DNA of 64,000 bases, from NCBI GenBank assembly GCA_025210555.1, contig JAOARL010000008.1, positions 109,024 through 173,023 of the forward strand. Reading direction: 5' to 3'. The notes beneath the pieces were generated by a model that made no database searches, was not told the origin of the DNA, and worked only from the letters and a program-made list of their open reading frames with translations. Shown one piece after another: positions 32,671 through 40,047 of this stretch (positions are counted from its first letter, which is position 1; every line of letters starts with the position of its first letter). The stretch is from Clostridia bacterium (GTDB lineage: Bacteria; Bacillota; Clostridia; Lachnospirales; JAOARL01). The position numbers and the translations under genes are program-made.

Positions 32671-33526
32671 CCTCTTCAAACTCCTCTGGAATTTCTAGTG
32701 TTATCTTACCTAACTTTATGCTTCTAAATTCATCTATTATCATCTTAGCTGTTCTAAAGTAATCTGGTTCATCGCCTTTAAGTACAAATCCTCTACTTCT
32801 AGCAACTTGCTCTATTACTGCTCCATTTTCTTCTTCTAAATGTTCTAAATTATATGCTTTCATAAGTATATTCTCATCTATATTTCTAAGATATCTAATT
32901 AACTCACAAGATAAGTTTTCGATATCTAAAATATCATCTTTAACAGATCCTATAAACGCTAATTTATATCCTGTTTCCATATCTTCAAACTTAGGCCATA
33001 AAATACCTGGAGTATCTAACAATTCCAAATCATTCTTAAGTTTTATCCATTGCTTTCCTCTTGTTACTCCTGGTTTATTACCAGTTTTAGCTGATCCTTT
33101 ACCTACTATTTTATTTATGAACGTTGATTTACCAACATTAGGTATTCCTACTATCATAGCCTTAACTGGTCTGTTCTTTCTACCTCTTGCTAAGTCTCTT
33201 TCTATCTTTTCTTTCATAAGATTTCTAGCTACTACTGGAATCTTGTTTATTCCTTTACCGTTTATAGAATTAACTAGTATTACTTCTATCCCCTTTTCAT
33301 TAAAATACTTAATCCATCTTTCTGTAATAGAATCGCTCGCTAAATCAATCTTATTAAGAACTATTATTCTTTTTTTATCTTTAACTAACTTATCTATTTC
33401 AGGATTCCTACTACTCATAGGAACTCTAGCATCTACTATTTCTACTACTACATCTATAAGCTTTAAATTTTCTACTATTAAATCCTTAGTCTTTTTCATA
33501 TGACCTGGATACCACTGTACTATCAT
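32651..33526 (-). CDS. rbgA: Ribosome biogenesis GTPase RbgA (YlqF)
   Basis: 291 residues, a circularly permuted GTPase needed for late 50S assembly. The motifs run in permuted order: NKIDLA (G4), then IVGIPNVGKSTFINKI (G1), GVTRGKQWI (G2) and LDTPGILWPK (G3). The N-terminus WYPGHMKKTKDL is the family start. The C-terminal ANTAR-like helical part reaches about residue 280. Extended -10 promoter upstream. Confidence 0.96.
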   Translation of the reverse strand: MIVQWYPGHMKKTKDLIVENLKLIDVVVEIVDARVPMSSRNPEIDKLVKDKKRIIVLNKIDLASDSITERWIKYFNEKGIEVILVNSINGKGINKIPVVARNLMKEKIERDLARGRKNRPVKAMIVGIPNVGKSTFINKIVGKGSAKTGNKPGVTRGKQWIKLKNDLELLDTPGILWPKFEDMETGYKLAFIGSVKDDILDIENLSCELIRYLRNIDENILMKAYNLEHLEEENGAVIEQVARSRGFVLKGDEPDYFRTAKMIIDEFRSIKLGKITLEIPEEFEEDESEEN

Positions 33527-33560
33527 TTATCTTCTCCTCATCTTTTCTTTATCAAAAGCT

Positions 33561-33569
33561 ATTATACCA
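33561..33569 (-). promoter_or_regulatory. rbgA extended -10 promoter
   Basis: Minus strand TGGTATAAT about 35 bases before the rbgA start; no good -35. Confidence 0.5.
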
Positions 33570-33595
33570 CATTTAGCCTTAAAAGACTAAATAAA

Positions 33596-33618
33596 AACAA
33601 GCAGCTATACTGCTTGTT
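33596..33618 (-). terminator. Terminator of membrane protein cluster
   Basis: AACAAGCAG-(5)-CTGCTTGTT, a 9-bp perfect stem followed on the minus strand by TTTATTT. It separates the four membrane genes from rbgA. Confidence 0.8.
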
Positions 33619-33644
33619 AATCATCTTTATTTTAATTGTCTATA

Positions 33645-34448
33645 TTACACACTTTCTATTTTATTTTCGTTCTTAATAAACTCAAAATATAAAAATGCAA
33701 CAAAAATTGTATTATATAAAGTTCCCATACTATTAAGTATTATTTTATATCCTTCCCTTAATTCTAAACTAAGGTTTATATAATTTATAGCAATTGCCGG
33801 TATAAAATACATAAACATTGATAACTTATTCTTTTTAACTAGCCCAAAAGTCCCTTCCATAGATCCAATTATTCCTTTTGATCTAGCCAGTATTTCATAT
33901 GGGCTAAATATTAAGAATAAATAATGAATACTTATTACAATCCCTGCAAACCCTAAGTACGTTCTATATACAATATCAGAATATATTTGGCTATTGACCC
34001 TCATGGCTTCTTGTGATATCCCGTTTACTTTAAATATACTGTAAAAATCACTTATTAACTGTCTAGTTCCTTTTGTAAGCAATATACCACCTATAAATAT
34101 CATTAAAAAGTAGCCTATTATTCTTTTTATTTTTGCAGAATCAAATCTTTCTATCCCTCTTATATATTTTATAATTCCAAAATATAAATATATATTTACT
34201 ATTATTAAGTATGCTTTAGCAATTTGCCCTATTGGAATTGCATAATTATCTTCTACTTTACTTTTATAAGTTATACCTGTTTCTACTCCGCCTATAACTA
34301 TTTGTTTTTCCTGGCTTACAGTGCTCTCTTCTTTTTTCAATGAACTTATACCACATATAAGTATTGGCAACATTACCAATATCACTATAATCCATTTATT
34401 TAATATTAATTTATTAGTTTCTTTAAATGCTTTTATTAAATTTCCCAA
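33645..34448 (-). CDS. Unknown integral membrane protein A
   Basis: 267 residues with about six hydrophobic spans (about 19-36, 78-97, 108-126, 160-185, 213-230, 240-258) and an extracellular stretch near 37-75. No family recognised. TTG start at 34448, six bases after AAGGAG; no in-frame ATG nearby. Last of four consecutive membrane genes between lepB and rbgA. Confidence 0.65.
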   Translation of the reverse strand: MGNLIKAFKETNKLILNKWIIVILVMLPILICGISSLKKEESTVSQEKQIVIGGVETGITYKSKVEDNYAIPIGQIAKAYLIIVNIYLYFGIIKYIRGIERFDSAKIKRIIGYFLMIFIGGILLTKGTRQLISDFYSIFKVNGISQEAMRVNSQIYSDIVYRTYLGFAGIVISIHYLFLIFSPYEILARSKGIIGSMEGTFGLVKKNKLSMFMYFIPAIAINYINLSLELREGYKIILNSMGTLYNTIFVAFLYFEFIKNENKIESV

Positions 34449-34541
34449 ACCATTCTCCTTATGTCTACATTATTAATGTTTTTATATCTAGTTAAAAACA
34501 ACTTCGTATATAATATCATATTGTATATTAAATAGTCTATA

Positions 34542-35261
34542 TTATTTTTCATCCAAATCTAATTTACATTTAATATATACTCCATATGTATATAACATTG
34601 TGTAAGCTAAAATTATTGAGCACATTATTAAACTTAGATATGTTTCATCTTCACTCCATAACTTTTCAACAAGTACATTAAAACAAACAAAATTCAAGGT
34701 CATTACTAGAGTTAAATATATATATAATTTTATAAATTTATTCTTAGTAAGTTTTACATTATTTATTAACACCTTAATTATGCTATTTTCTGTATGTATA
34801 AACTCAAATGGAATAAATGCTAAGAATTTTGTATATATAGCCAAGAATCCCATAAATAAAATAAATTTAATATTATTAGGTAAATTTTGAATGCCTAAAC
34901 TCTTTGTGATATAAACTATAATTATAACAAAAGTTATGTATTCCACTAATTTCAAAAACTTAAAAAAATCTTCTTTTTTAGAAAATTTCTTTTTCAATTT
35001 ATAATTTTTATATAAGAATAACATGCTTAATGACGTAAAACATATTGTTATGCACCCTATTATAACAGGAATAACATCTCTTAATTCAATTACATTAGGT
35101 ACGCTTGATCTTATATATAAATATATTCTAATACTAAGTAAATTAAGTCCTATATAAATAGATGCTATGATTAATACCAACGTTAAAAATAGCATGTACT
35201 GCCTTTCAGCAATTATAAACTTTTTTACATCATTCATTGAACCTTTAAATATTTCAAGCAA
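34542..35261 (-). CDS. Unknown integral membrane protein B
   Basis: 239 residues, about six spans, very hydrophobic, strongly AT-rich codons (Ile/Leu/Phe/Tyr). TTG start at 35261, seven bases after AAGGAG. Its general layout (short basic N-terminus, span near 23-45, loop, three central spans, two C-terminal spans) resembles protein A, but I see no reliable sequence match. Function unknown. Confidence 0.65.
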   Translation of the reverse strand: MLEIFKGSMNDVKKFIIAERQYMLFLTLVLIIASIYIGLNLLSIRIYLYIRSSVPNVIELRDVIPVIIGCITICFTSLSMLFLYKNYKLKKKFSKKEDFFKFLKLVEYITFVIIIVYITKSLGIQNLPNNIKFILFMGFLAIYTKFLAFIPFEFIHTENSIIKVLINNVKLTKNKFIKLYIYLTLVMTLNFVCFNVLVEKLWSEDETYLSLIMCSIILAYTMLYTYGVYIKCKLDLDEK

Positions 35262-35309
35262 AATACCACTCCTTTTATTTTTTATATTATTTAGTTTAAA
35301 AATAATATT

Positions 35310-35918
35310 TTACAAAACTTTCTCAGATGCTATATTTATTTCACTAATCACACTAAAGTCTTGATGTCTTTCTCCTACTCTCGTAAACGGCGCCATTAAT
35401 ATTGTTAGCAATATACCTATGATCATTCCTATTAAGCACGCCGGAATAATTCCTTGTGACTTTAAATTTTTCTTTTTATTTTCTAGAACAATAGATGATA
35501 ATATCATTTTATTAATGTAAGTTATTATTAATAATATCCAAAACAAACCTTCTGGTCTAGGTTCTGAATTCTTAAGACACCATACAAAGCTCATTACAAA
35601 AAACACAAACATACTAAAAAATGTTGGTATCATAAAAATGAATTTATTTTCTTCATATCCTTTTATTCTTTCGGTCATTTTAAAGTTTAGCCTTGCTCTA
35701 TACAGGTATTTATACAAATACCAAATTGGCAACATATAAAACACTGCGAACACAGATAAACTTATTAATAACTCGTAATTTCTTCCAAACACATCATTAT
35801 TAATGTGTGCAGAAATTCTTAAATAAAATTCCCACATTTTAACAAGTATCAATACATCAATGATTGACATAATAAACTCTAATGAATAATATACTTTTTC
35901 TTTTAATTTCTTTTCCAT
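35310..35918 (-). CDS. Unknown integral membrane protein C (paralogue of D)
   Basis: About 202 residues, five to six spans. It aligns end to end with protein D: KVYYSLEFIMSIIDVLIL here against KVDYSKEFLLTIIDVTLL, and YMLPIWYLYKYL...GYEENKFIFMIPT against FMLPCIYGFKYL...YERYKLLYMFPS. Tandem duplication is clear. The ATG at 35918 follows AAGGAG; an earlier in-frame GTG crowds the RBS. Function unknown. Confidence 0.7.
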   Translation of the reverse strand: MEKKLKEKVYYSLEFIMSIIDVLILVKMWEFYLRISAHINNDVFGRNYELLISLSVFAVFYMLPIWYLYKYLYRARLNFKMTERIKGYEENKFIFMIPTFFSMFVFFVMSFVWCLKNSEPRPEGLFWILLIITYINKMILSSIVLENKKKNLKSQGIIPACLIGMIIGILLTILMAPFTRVGERHQDFSVISEINIASEKVL

Positions 35919-35950
35919 ACACACTCCTTATTTTATGTTTATTTGTAAAA

Positions 35951-36502
35951 TTAAAAATCTGATATTTTGATACACTCAAATACTATCGGAAATGTAATCC
36001 AAGTTATTACAATTGTAATAATAAACATAGATATAATCGTTAATAAAAGCCTTGCCAAAATATCTTCTTTACTATAAACCTTTTCCATTACAGCTGCTAC
36101 TAAAAGTTTATATATGTATATAGTAATTATAGCTATCAACATTGCCGGTAAAACTTTTGTATTATACTTATTAAAGCCTACTGATGCACTCATTGGCACT
36201 GCCTGATAAACTAATAATACTGATGATGGAAACATATAAAGCAGCTTATATCTTTCATAAATCTTTAAGCCATTTGTAATTTCTTTTTCTTCTCTAATAT
36301 TGCTCAGATATTTAAAACCATATATACATGGCAACATAAATAGCAATATAAAAATAGCTATATCAATGATACCTTTGTAAATCCCAAAATCTATTTGAAA
36401 GACAATGCTTAGAAACTTATTACCCATAATAATAACATATAATAAAGTCACATCTATAATTGTCAATAAAAATTCTTTGCTATAATCTACTTTTTTATTC
36501 AT
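35951..36502 (-). CDS. Unknown integral membrane protein D (paralogue of C)
   Basis: About 183 residues with five to six spans, first gene of the four-gene membrane cluster. It is paralogous to protein C (see shared N-terminal SKEFLLTIIDV and central MLP...KYL patterns). The ATG at 36502 follows GGTGGAG. A TATAAT box at 36521-36526 lacks a good -35. It lies after the lepB terminator, so the cluster is probably transcribed on its own. Confidence 0.7.
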   Translation of the reverse strand: MNKKVDYSKEFLLTIIDVTLLYVIIMGNKFLSIVFQIDFGIYKGIIDIAIFILLFMLPCIYGFKYLSNIREEKEITNGLKIYERYKLLYMFPSSVLLVYQAVPMSASVGFNKYNTKVLPAMLIAIITIYIYKLLVAAVMEKVYSKEDILARLLLTIISMFIITIVITWITFPIVFECIKISDF

Positions 36503-36547
36503 ACACTCCACCTCAACATAATTATACTATAAATATCAAAAAAAAAT

Positions 36548-36571
36548 AATAGTTATATTTCTATAACTATT
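36548..36571 (-). terminator. lepB terminator
   Basis: AATAGTTATA-(4)-TATAACTATT, a 10-bp stem followed on the minus strand by eight T. Confidence 0.8.
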
Positions 36572-37151
36572 ACTTAACTGTTCCAAATTTATTAAATGGC
36601 CATATTCTCAGCACTGATTTTCCTATTATATCTTTTCTCTCAACTGTGTCAACATCTATATATCTGCTGTCCCTACTATTATTTCTATTATCACCCATAA
36701 CAAAATATTCATCTTCTGGTACAGTTACAGGATAATCCTGATTACCTTCTCTATAAGTTGCAATAAGTTCCTTTATATAATCCTCTTCTAACTTTTTATC
36801 ATTTTTATATACAGAACCTTCTTTTATATCTATAACATCTCCTGGCTCTCCAATTATTCTTTTTATAAAGATCTTTTCGCCATCTAAATCTTTATGTGGA
36901 AAAATTATTATATCTCCATAACTAGGTTTCTCAAAATAATAATTAAGTCTTGATATAATTAAATGTTCTCCATCTTGTAATGTATTTTGCATAGATGGTC
37001 CAACTACAACTGTATGTTCAAATAAAAATGACTTTATTATTAAAACAATAATAAGTGACGATACAATTATTTCTATCCAATCTATTATTTCATACACAAT
37101 TTTATTTTTTATATTTTCTTTATACTCTTTATATTTTTTAATTAAGTTCAT
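36570..37151 (-). CDS. lepB: Signal peptidase I
   Basis: 193 residues. One N-terminal membrane anchor (about 24-43), then the catalytic domain outside: Ser53 in VVGPSMQNTL, Lys97 in FIKRIIGEPGD, and the FVMGDNRNNSRDSR box. It cleaves signal peptides of exported proteins. The ATG at 37151 is supported by GGGGG; a TTG 12 bases upstream lies within the RBS. It follows rplS but a strong terminator lies between them. Confidence 0.96.
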   Translation of the reverse strand: MNLIKKYKEYKENIKNKIVYEIIDWIEIIVSSLIIVLIIKSFLFEHTVVVGPSMQNTLQDGEHLIISRLNYYFEKPSYGDIIIFPHKDLDGEKIFIKRIIGEPGDVIDIKEGSVYKNDKKLEEDYIKELIATYREGNQDYPVTVPEDEYFVMGDNRNNSRDSRYIDVDTVERKDIIGKSVLRIWPFNKFGTVK

Positions 37152-37173
37152 AATATCCCCCAAAATAAGTAAA

Positions 37174-37199
37174 AAAGGACTAGAAGATTCTAGTCCTTT
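37174..37199 (-). terminator. rplS terminator
   Basis: AAAGGACTAG-(6)-CTAGTCCTTT, a 10-bp stem (12 if the loop closes) with TTTTTTACTT on the minus strand. Confidence 0.85.
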
Positions 37200-37202
37200 A
37201 AC

Positions 37203-37550
37203 TTACCTAATTAATTCTTTTACTTTTGCTGCCTTACCAACTCTATCACGTAAGTAATTAAGTTTAGCTCTTCTAACTTTACCTCTTCTAGTTACCTCAA
37301 TTTTTTCGATAACTGGTGAATGTAATGGCCAAGTTTTCTCAACCGCTACACCATAAGCAAGTTTTCTAACTGTGAAAGTTTCTTGAACTCCACCGTTTTG
37401 TCTTTTAAGAACAGTTCCTTCGAACATTTGAGTTCTAGTCTTCTTTCCCTCAACAACTTTAGCATAAACTTTAACAGTATCTCCTACGTTAAATGGCGCT
37501 AAGTCAGTTCTAAGTTGCGCATTTTCAATTTCTCTAATTAATTTGCTCAC
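37203..37550 (-). CDS. rplS: Ribosomal protein bL19
   Basis: 115 residues, family length. Starts [13 protein letters not shown]; shows [28 protein letters not shown] and [20 protein letters not shown]. It is at the 30S-50S interface. The GTG at 37550 is seven bases after AAGGAGG; an upstream TTG lies in the RBS itself. Its leader contains a two-stem structure just before the RBS. Normally directly after trmD, it is here separated by a Kiwa-like pair. Confidence 0.97.
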   Translation of the reverse strand: MSKLIREIENAQLRTDLAPFNVGDTVKVYAKVVEGKKTRTQMFEGTVLKRQNGGVQETFTVRKLAYGVAVEKTWPLHSPVIEKIEVTRRGKVRRAKLNYLRDRVGKAAKVKELIR

Positions 37551-37563
37551 TTTAGTTCCTCCT

Positions 37564-37602
37564 TCCAATCCTACACGTTCTTACAACCTTAGTTGCATTG
37601 GA
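37564..37602 (-). promoter_or_regulatory. L19 leader-like RNA element
   Basis: Minus strand TCCAAT (37597-37602) pairs with ATTGGA (37564-37569). Inside, GCAAC (37592-37596) pairs with GTTGT (37583-37587) over a 5-base loop. The outer stem abuts the AAGGAGG, as expected for the autoregulatory L19 leader of Firmicutes. Confidence 0.6.
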
Positions 37603-37623
37603 CCGCTTTTTTCATACTCATCA

Positions 37624-37652
37624 ATAATAACATATAAGTTACTAAGATGCAA
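37624..37652 (-). promoter_or_regulatory. rplS promoter
   Basis: Minus strand TTGCAT (37647-37652), 17 bases, TATTAT (37624-37629), starting nine bases after the kwaB stop. Confidence 0.6.
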
Positions 37653-37660
37653 TATTAATT

Positions 37661-38632
37661 CTATATTTTCTTTTTACTATGGACTTCATATTTTTCACCT
37701 GTTTGCATGCATTTAACATAATTTTTGCTTAATAGTTGCACTAGAATTTCTGCATCCTCTTTATTGCTTATAATTATTTTATTCTTCTCAGTATTTAATG
37801 ACTTCCCAATTTCTTTTGATACTTCTATCATTTTACTTACTTCTATTTCGGCATTTTTGCAAGTATCTATATTCATACTTACCTTTGCTAGTTTTTTTGC
37901 AATTATTTTATTAGTTTTAACTAGCTCCTCTAATACATCAACTCCACTTATTATGTCATTAATTTTTTCTTTTATAAAATTGGTTGCAACATCTTTAAAC
38001 TGACTTTCCAAATCTAAAATTTGTTCAAATTTATGTTTATTTAGTACCAAAAATTCTTTATCGTAATATATAGCATCATATCTAAAGTCTATATTTAAAA
38101 ATGATCCTTTTGCTAATCCAATTTTACTTTCATCTGTATCAAAAAACATTAATATTTTATTTTTAGTTTCCTTATAAATAGCACTTTTTGAATATTTTTT
38201 TAATAGTATAATTTTTTTATTATTAGCTTCTATTACTATTGCATAACTATGTAATCTATTTCTTATTTTATTTAAATCTTTGACATCTCCTGTATCTAAC
38301 CCCTTTATTAAAACATCCTCTAACATCTTTTCATAATTTGTACTATCAACGTTTCTATAAACCCACATATTCTCTTCTAAAGCCTTTTCATCTTCAATTA
38401 ATTCGTAATCAGTTATACTCTTATCATCTTTTTTGTTCAAACAATTCCCAAATTCTTCAGTTGCCTTTTCTTTTATAGCTTTTAAAGAACTTAATCTTAA
38501 TGCTTCATAATATTTTTCACCATCTTTTTGCCTCTTTATTATAAAAAAAATTTTTATTATGTTTTTTTGTTTATTTAATGTTTTTCTGAAATCTTTTATA
38601 TTTTTCAAAACTTTTTCATTACTCTGACTCAT
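37661..38632 (-). CDS. kwaB: Kiwa anti-phage protein KwaB-like (DUF4868)
   Basis: About 323 residues matching DUF4868, the KwaB family. The core reads IVIEANNKKIILLKKYSKSAIY, then LAKGSFLNIDFRYDAIYYD and FLVLNKHKFEQILDLE, the family's most conserved run. A helical C-terminus follows with VNKISNKEDAEILVQLL-like end segments. In Kiwa, KwaB is the cytoplasmic DNA-binding effector that acts with membrane protein KwaA. The second of two ATGs (38632) has better spacing from GGAGG. It overlaps kwaA by 14 bases. No terminator lies between it and rplS. Confidence 0.78.
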   Translation of the reverse strand: MSQSNEKVLKNIKDFRKTLNKQKNIIKIFFIIKRQKDGEKYYEALRLSSLKAIKEKATEEFGNCLNKKDDKSITDYELIEDEKALEENMWVYRNVDSTNYEKMLEDVLIKGLDTGDVKDLNKIRNRLHSYAIVIEANNKKIILLKKYSKSAIYKETKNKILMFFDTDESKIGLAKGSFLNIDFRYDAIYYDKEFLVLNKHKFEQILDLESQFKDVATNFIKEKINDIISGVDVLEELVKTNKIIAKKLAKVSMNIDTCKNAEIEVSKMIEVSKEIGKSLNTEKNKIIISNKEDAEILVQLLSKNYVKCMQTGEKYEVHSKKKI

Positions 38633-39245
38633 CATTTTCCTCCTCTATGCTACAATAATATATTCCACTTTCAATCTTTATTATTTCTATTTCTTCACCC
38701 TCATCAATCTCATCTCCATCGACTACTAAATAATATTTTTTATTACTATCTGATAATTCTAGCTCAACTTCATACAAGTTATATTTTATATTTAATATTG
38801 GGTTTATTACAATTAATTTTGATTTTATATATATCATCATTACTATAAAAAAATATATTAATATATATATCTTGTTGCATATGCCTTCATAGCTAATCGC
38901 AGAAAACGGAATTATATAAGTTATCATATAAGTAATTGAATCGCTGTTTTTATTACTTATACTTAACACTTTTGTTTTACTTATTTCCCCCTCTTTCTTT
39001 TTATTGTGAATACTAATCGAAAAACATATAATCCCTATAATCCCCCACAATATAAAAGTCAGAATTACTATTGGAAACAATATATATCTAATAAAAATAA
39101 TTAATGAATTATAATTCCACCCGCCCCAATTTAAGTATATTAGTCCTTCTTGCAATCCTTTAATAAAATATATAACTAACAAAGGCATGTATGCAATAAA
39201 AAACAAGGATAATTTCAATGTATATGGCATTCTTCGTTTATTCAT
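38619..39245 (-). CDS. kwaA: Kiwa membrane protein KwaA-like
   Basis: About 208 residues with four hydrophobic spans (about 9-28, 45-70, 100-115, 120-137) and a cytoplasmic C-terminal domain (about 140-208) with VINPILNIKYNLYEVELE and YYLVVDGDEI, patterns seen in KwaA. KwaA is the membrane sensor of the Kiwa system. The ATG at 39245 follows AAAGGAGGG. The promoter and a leader hairpin are upstream. The identification rests on its pairing with the DUF4868 gene as well as sequence. Confidence 0.75.
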   Translation of the reverse strand: MNKRRMPYTLKLSLFFIAYMPLLVIYFIKGLQEGLIYLNWGGWNYNSLIIFIRYILFPIVILTFILWGIIGIICFSISIHNKKKEGEISKTKVLSISNKNSDSITYMITYIIPFSAISYEGICNKIYILIYFFIVMMIYIKSKLIVINPILNIKYNLYEVELELSDSNKKYYLVVDGDEIDEGEEIEIIKIESGIYYCSIEEENDESE

Positions 39246-39272
39246 CTTCCCTCCTTTCAAACAACTCAAAAA

Positions 39273-39298
39273 GGCACATAACTTCTCAGTTATGCACC
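39273..39298 (-). terminator. Hairpin between trmD and kwaA
   Basis: Minus strand GGTGCATAACT-(4)-AGTTATGTGCC, an 11-bp stem with two G-U pairs, followed by TTTTTGAG. It lies after the kwaA promoter, so it is both a trmD terminator and a potential kwaA leader attenuator. Confidence 0.7.
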
Positions 39299-39322
39299 CT
39301 TAGTATTTTATCAGCCATATAT

Positions 39323-39351
39323 ATTATATCGCTCTATTTGATTTTAATCAA
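39323..39351 (-). promoter_or_regulatory. kwaAB promoter
   Basis: Minus strand TTGATT (39346-39351), 17 bases, TATAAT (39323-39328), adjoining the trmD stop codon. The predicted start near 39316 puts the hairpin at 39298-39273 inside the leader. Confidence 0.65.
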
Positions 39352-39353
39352 GA

Positions 39354-40043
39354 TTAATTCATTTTGTTTTCTTCATACTTTTCATATAAGTCAGGTCTAT
39401 TCTTTTTAGTAAGTTTTATCGACTCTTCTAATCTCCACTTTTCTATATTTGCATGGTGCCCAGACATAAGAACATCTGGAACTTTTTTATCATGCCAGAC
39501 TTCTGGTCTAGTATACTGTGGGTATTCTAGTAGATTATTAGAAAAAGACTCTTCTTCATGTGATTCTGTCTTTCCTAAAACTCCATCTTTAAGTCTTGCT
39601 ACCGCATCAATAACGACACAAGCTGCAAGTTCTCCACCAGTAAGCACATAATCTCCTATTGATATTTCTTCATCTACTATCTCCTCTAAAACTCTTTCAT
39701 CTATACCTTCATAATGTCCACAAAGGAATGTAATTTCATCTTCCTTAGCTAATTCTTTAGCTAACTCTTGATTAAAGGTTTTACCTCTTGGAGTTAAGAA
39801 GACTACTTTAGATTTAGTATTTAAACTTTCATATGCTTTATATACTGGTTCTGCTTGCATAAGCATACCTGCTCCACCACCATAAGTATAATCATCAACT
39901 TTAAGATGTTTATTAGTAGTAAAATCTCTAATATTTACAGCATTTAATTCTATAAGATTCTTCTCCATAGCTTTTTTCATAATGCTATGAGAAAGCGTAT
40001 CCTCTATCATCTCTGGAAAAAGCGTAAGTACATTAAATTTCAT
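39354..40043 (-). CDS. trmD: tRNA (guanine37-N1)-methyltransferase
   Basis: 229 residues. The trefoil-knot SPOUT fold marks are clear: FNVLTLFPEMIEDTL start, DDYTYGGGAGMLMQ, LCGHYEGIDERV, ISIGDYVLTGGELAA, and LEYPQYTRPEVW. It methylates G37 of tRNAs reading codons with first-position C or G, preventing frameshifts. It begins four bases after rng rather than after rimM, its usual neighbour, which is absent here. Confidence 0.96.
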   Translation of the reverse strand: MKFNVLTLFPEMIEDTLSHSIMKKAMEKNLIELNAVNIRDFTTNKHLKVDDYTYGGGAGMLMQAEPVYKAYESLNTKSKVVFLTPRGKTFNQELAKELAKEDEITFLCGHYEGIDERVLEEIVDEEISIGDYVLTGGELAACVVIDAVARLKDGVLGKTESHEEESFSNNLLEYPQYTRPEVWHDKKVPDVLMSGHHANIEKWRLEESIKLTKKNRPDLYEKYEENKMN

Positions 40044-40047
40044 TCTA

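Noticed and set aside
37571-37660. T-box or metabolite riboswitch upstream of rplS
   Set aside because: No T-box AGGGTGGNACCGCG-like element or known aptamer core; the leader is short and fits an L19 element.
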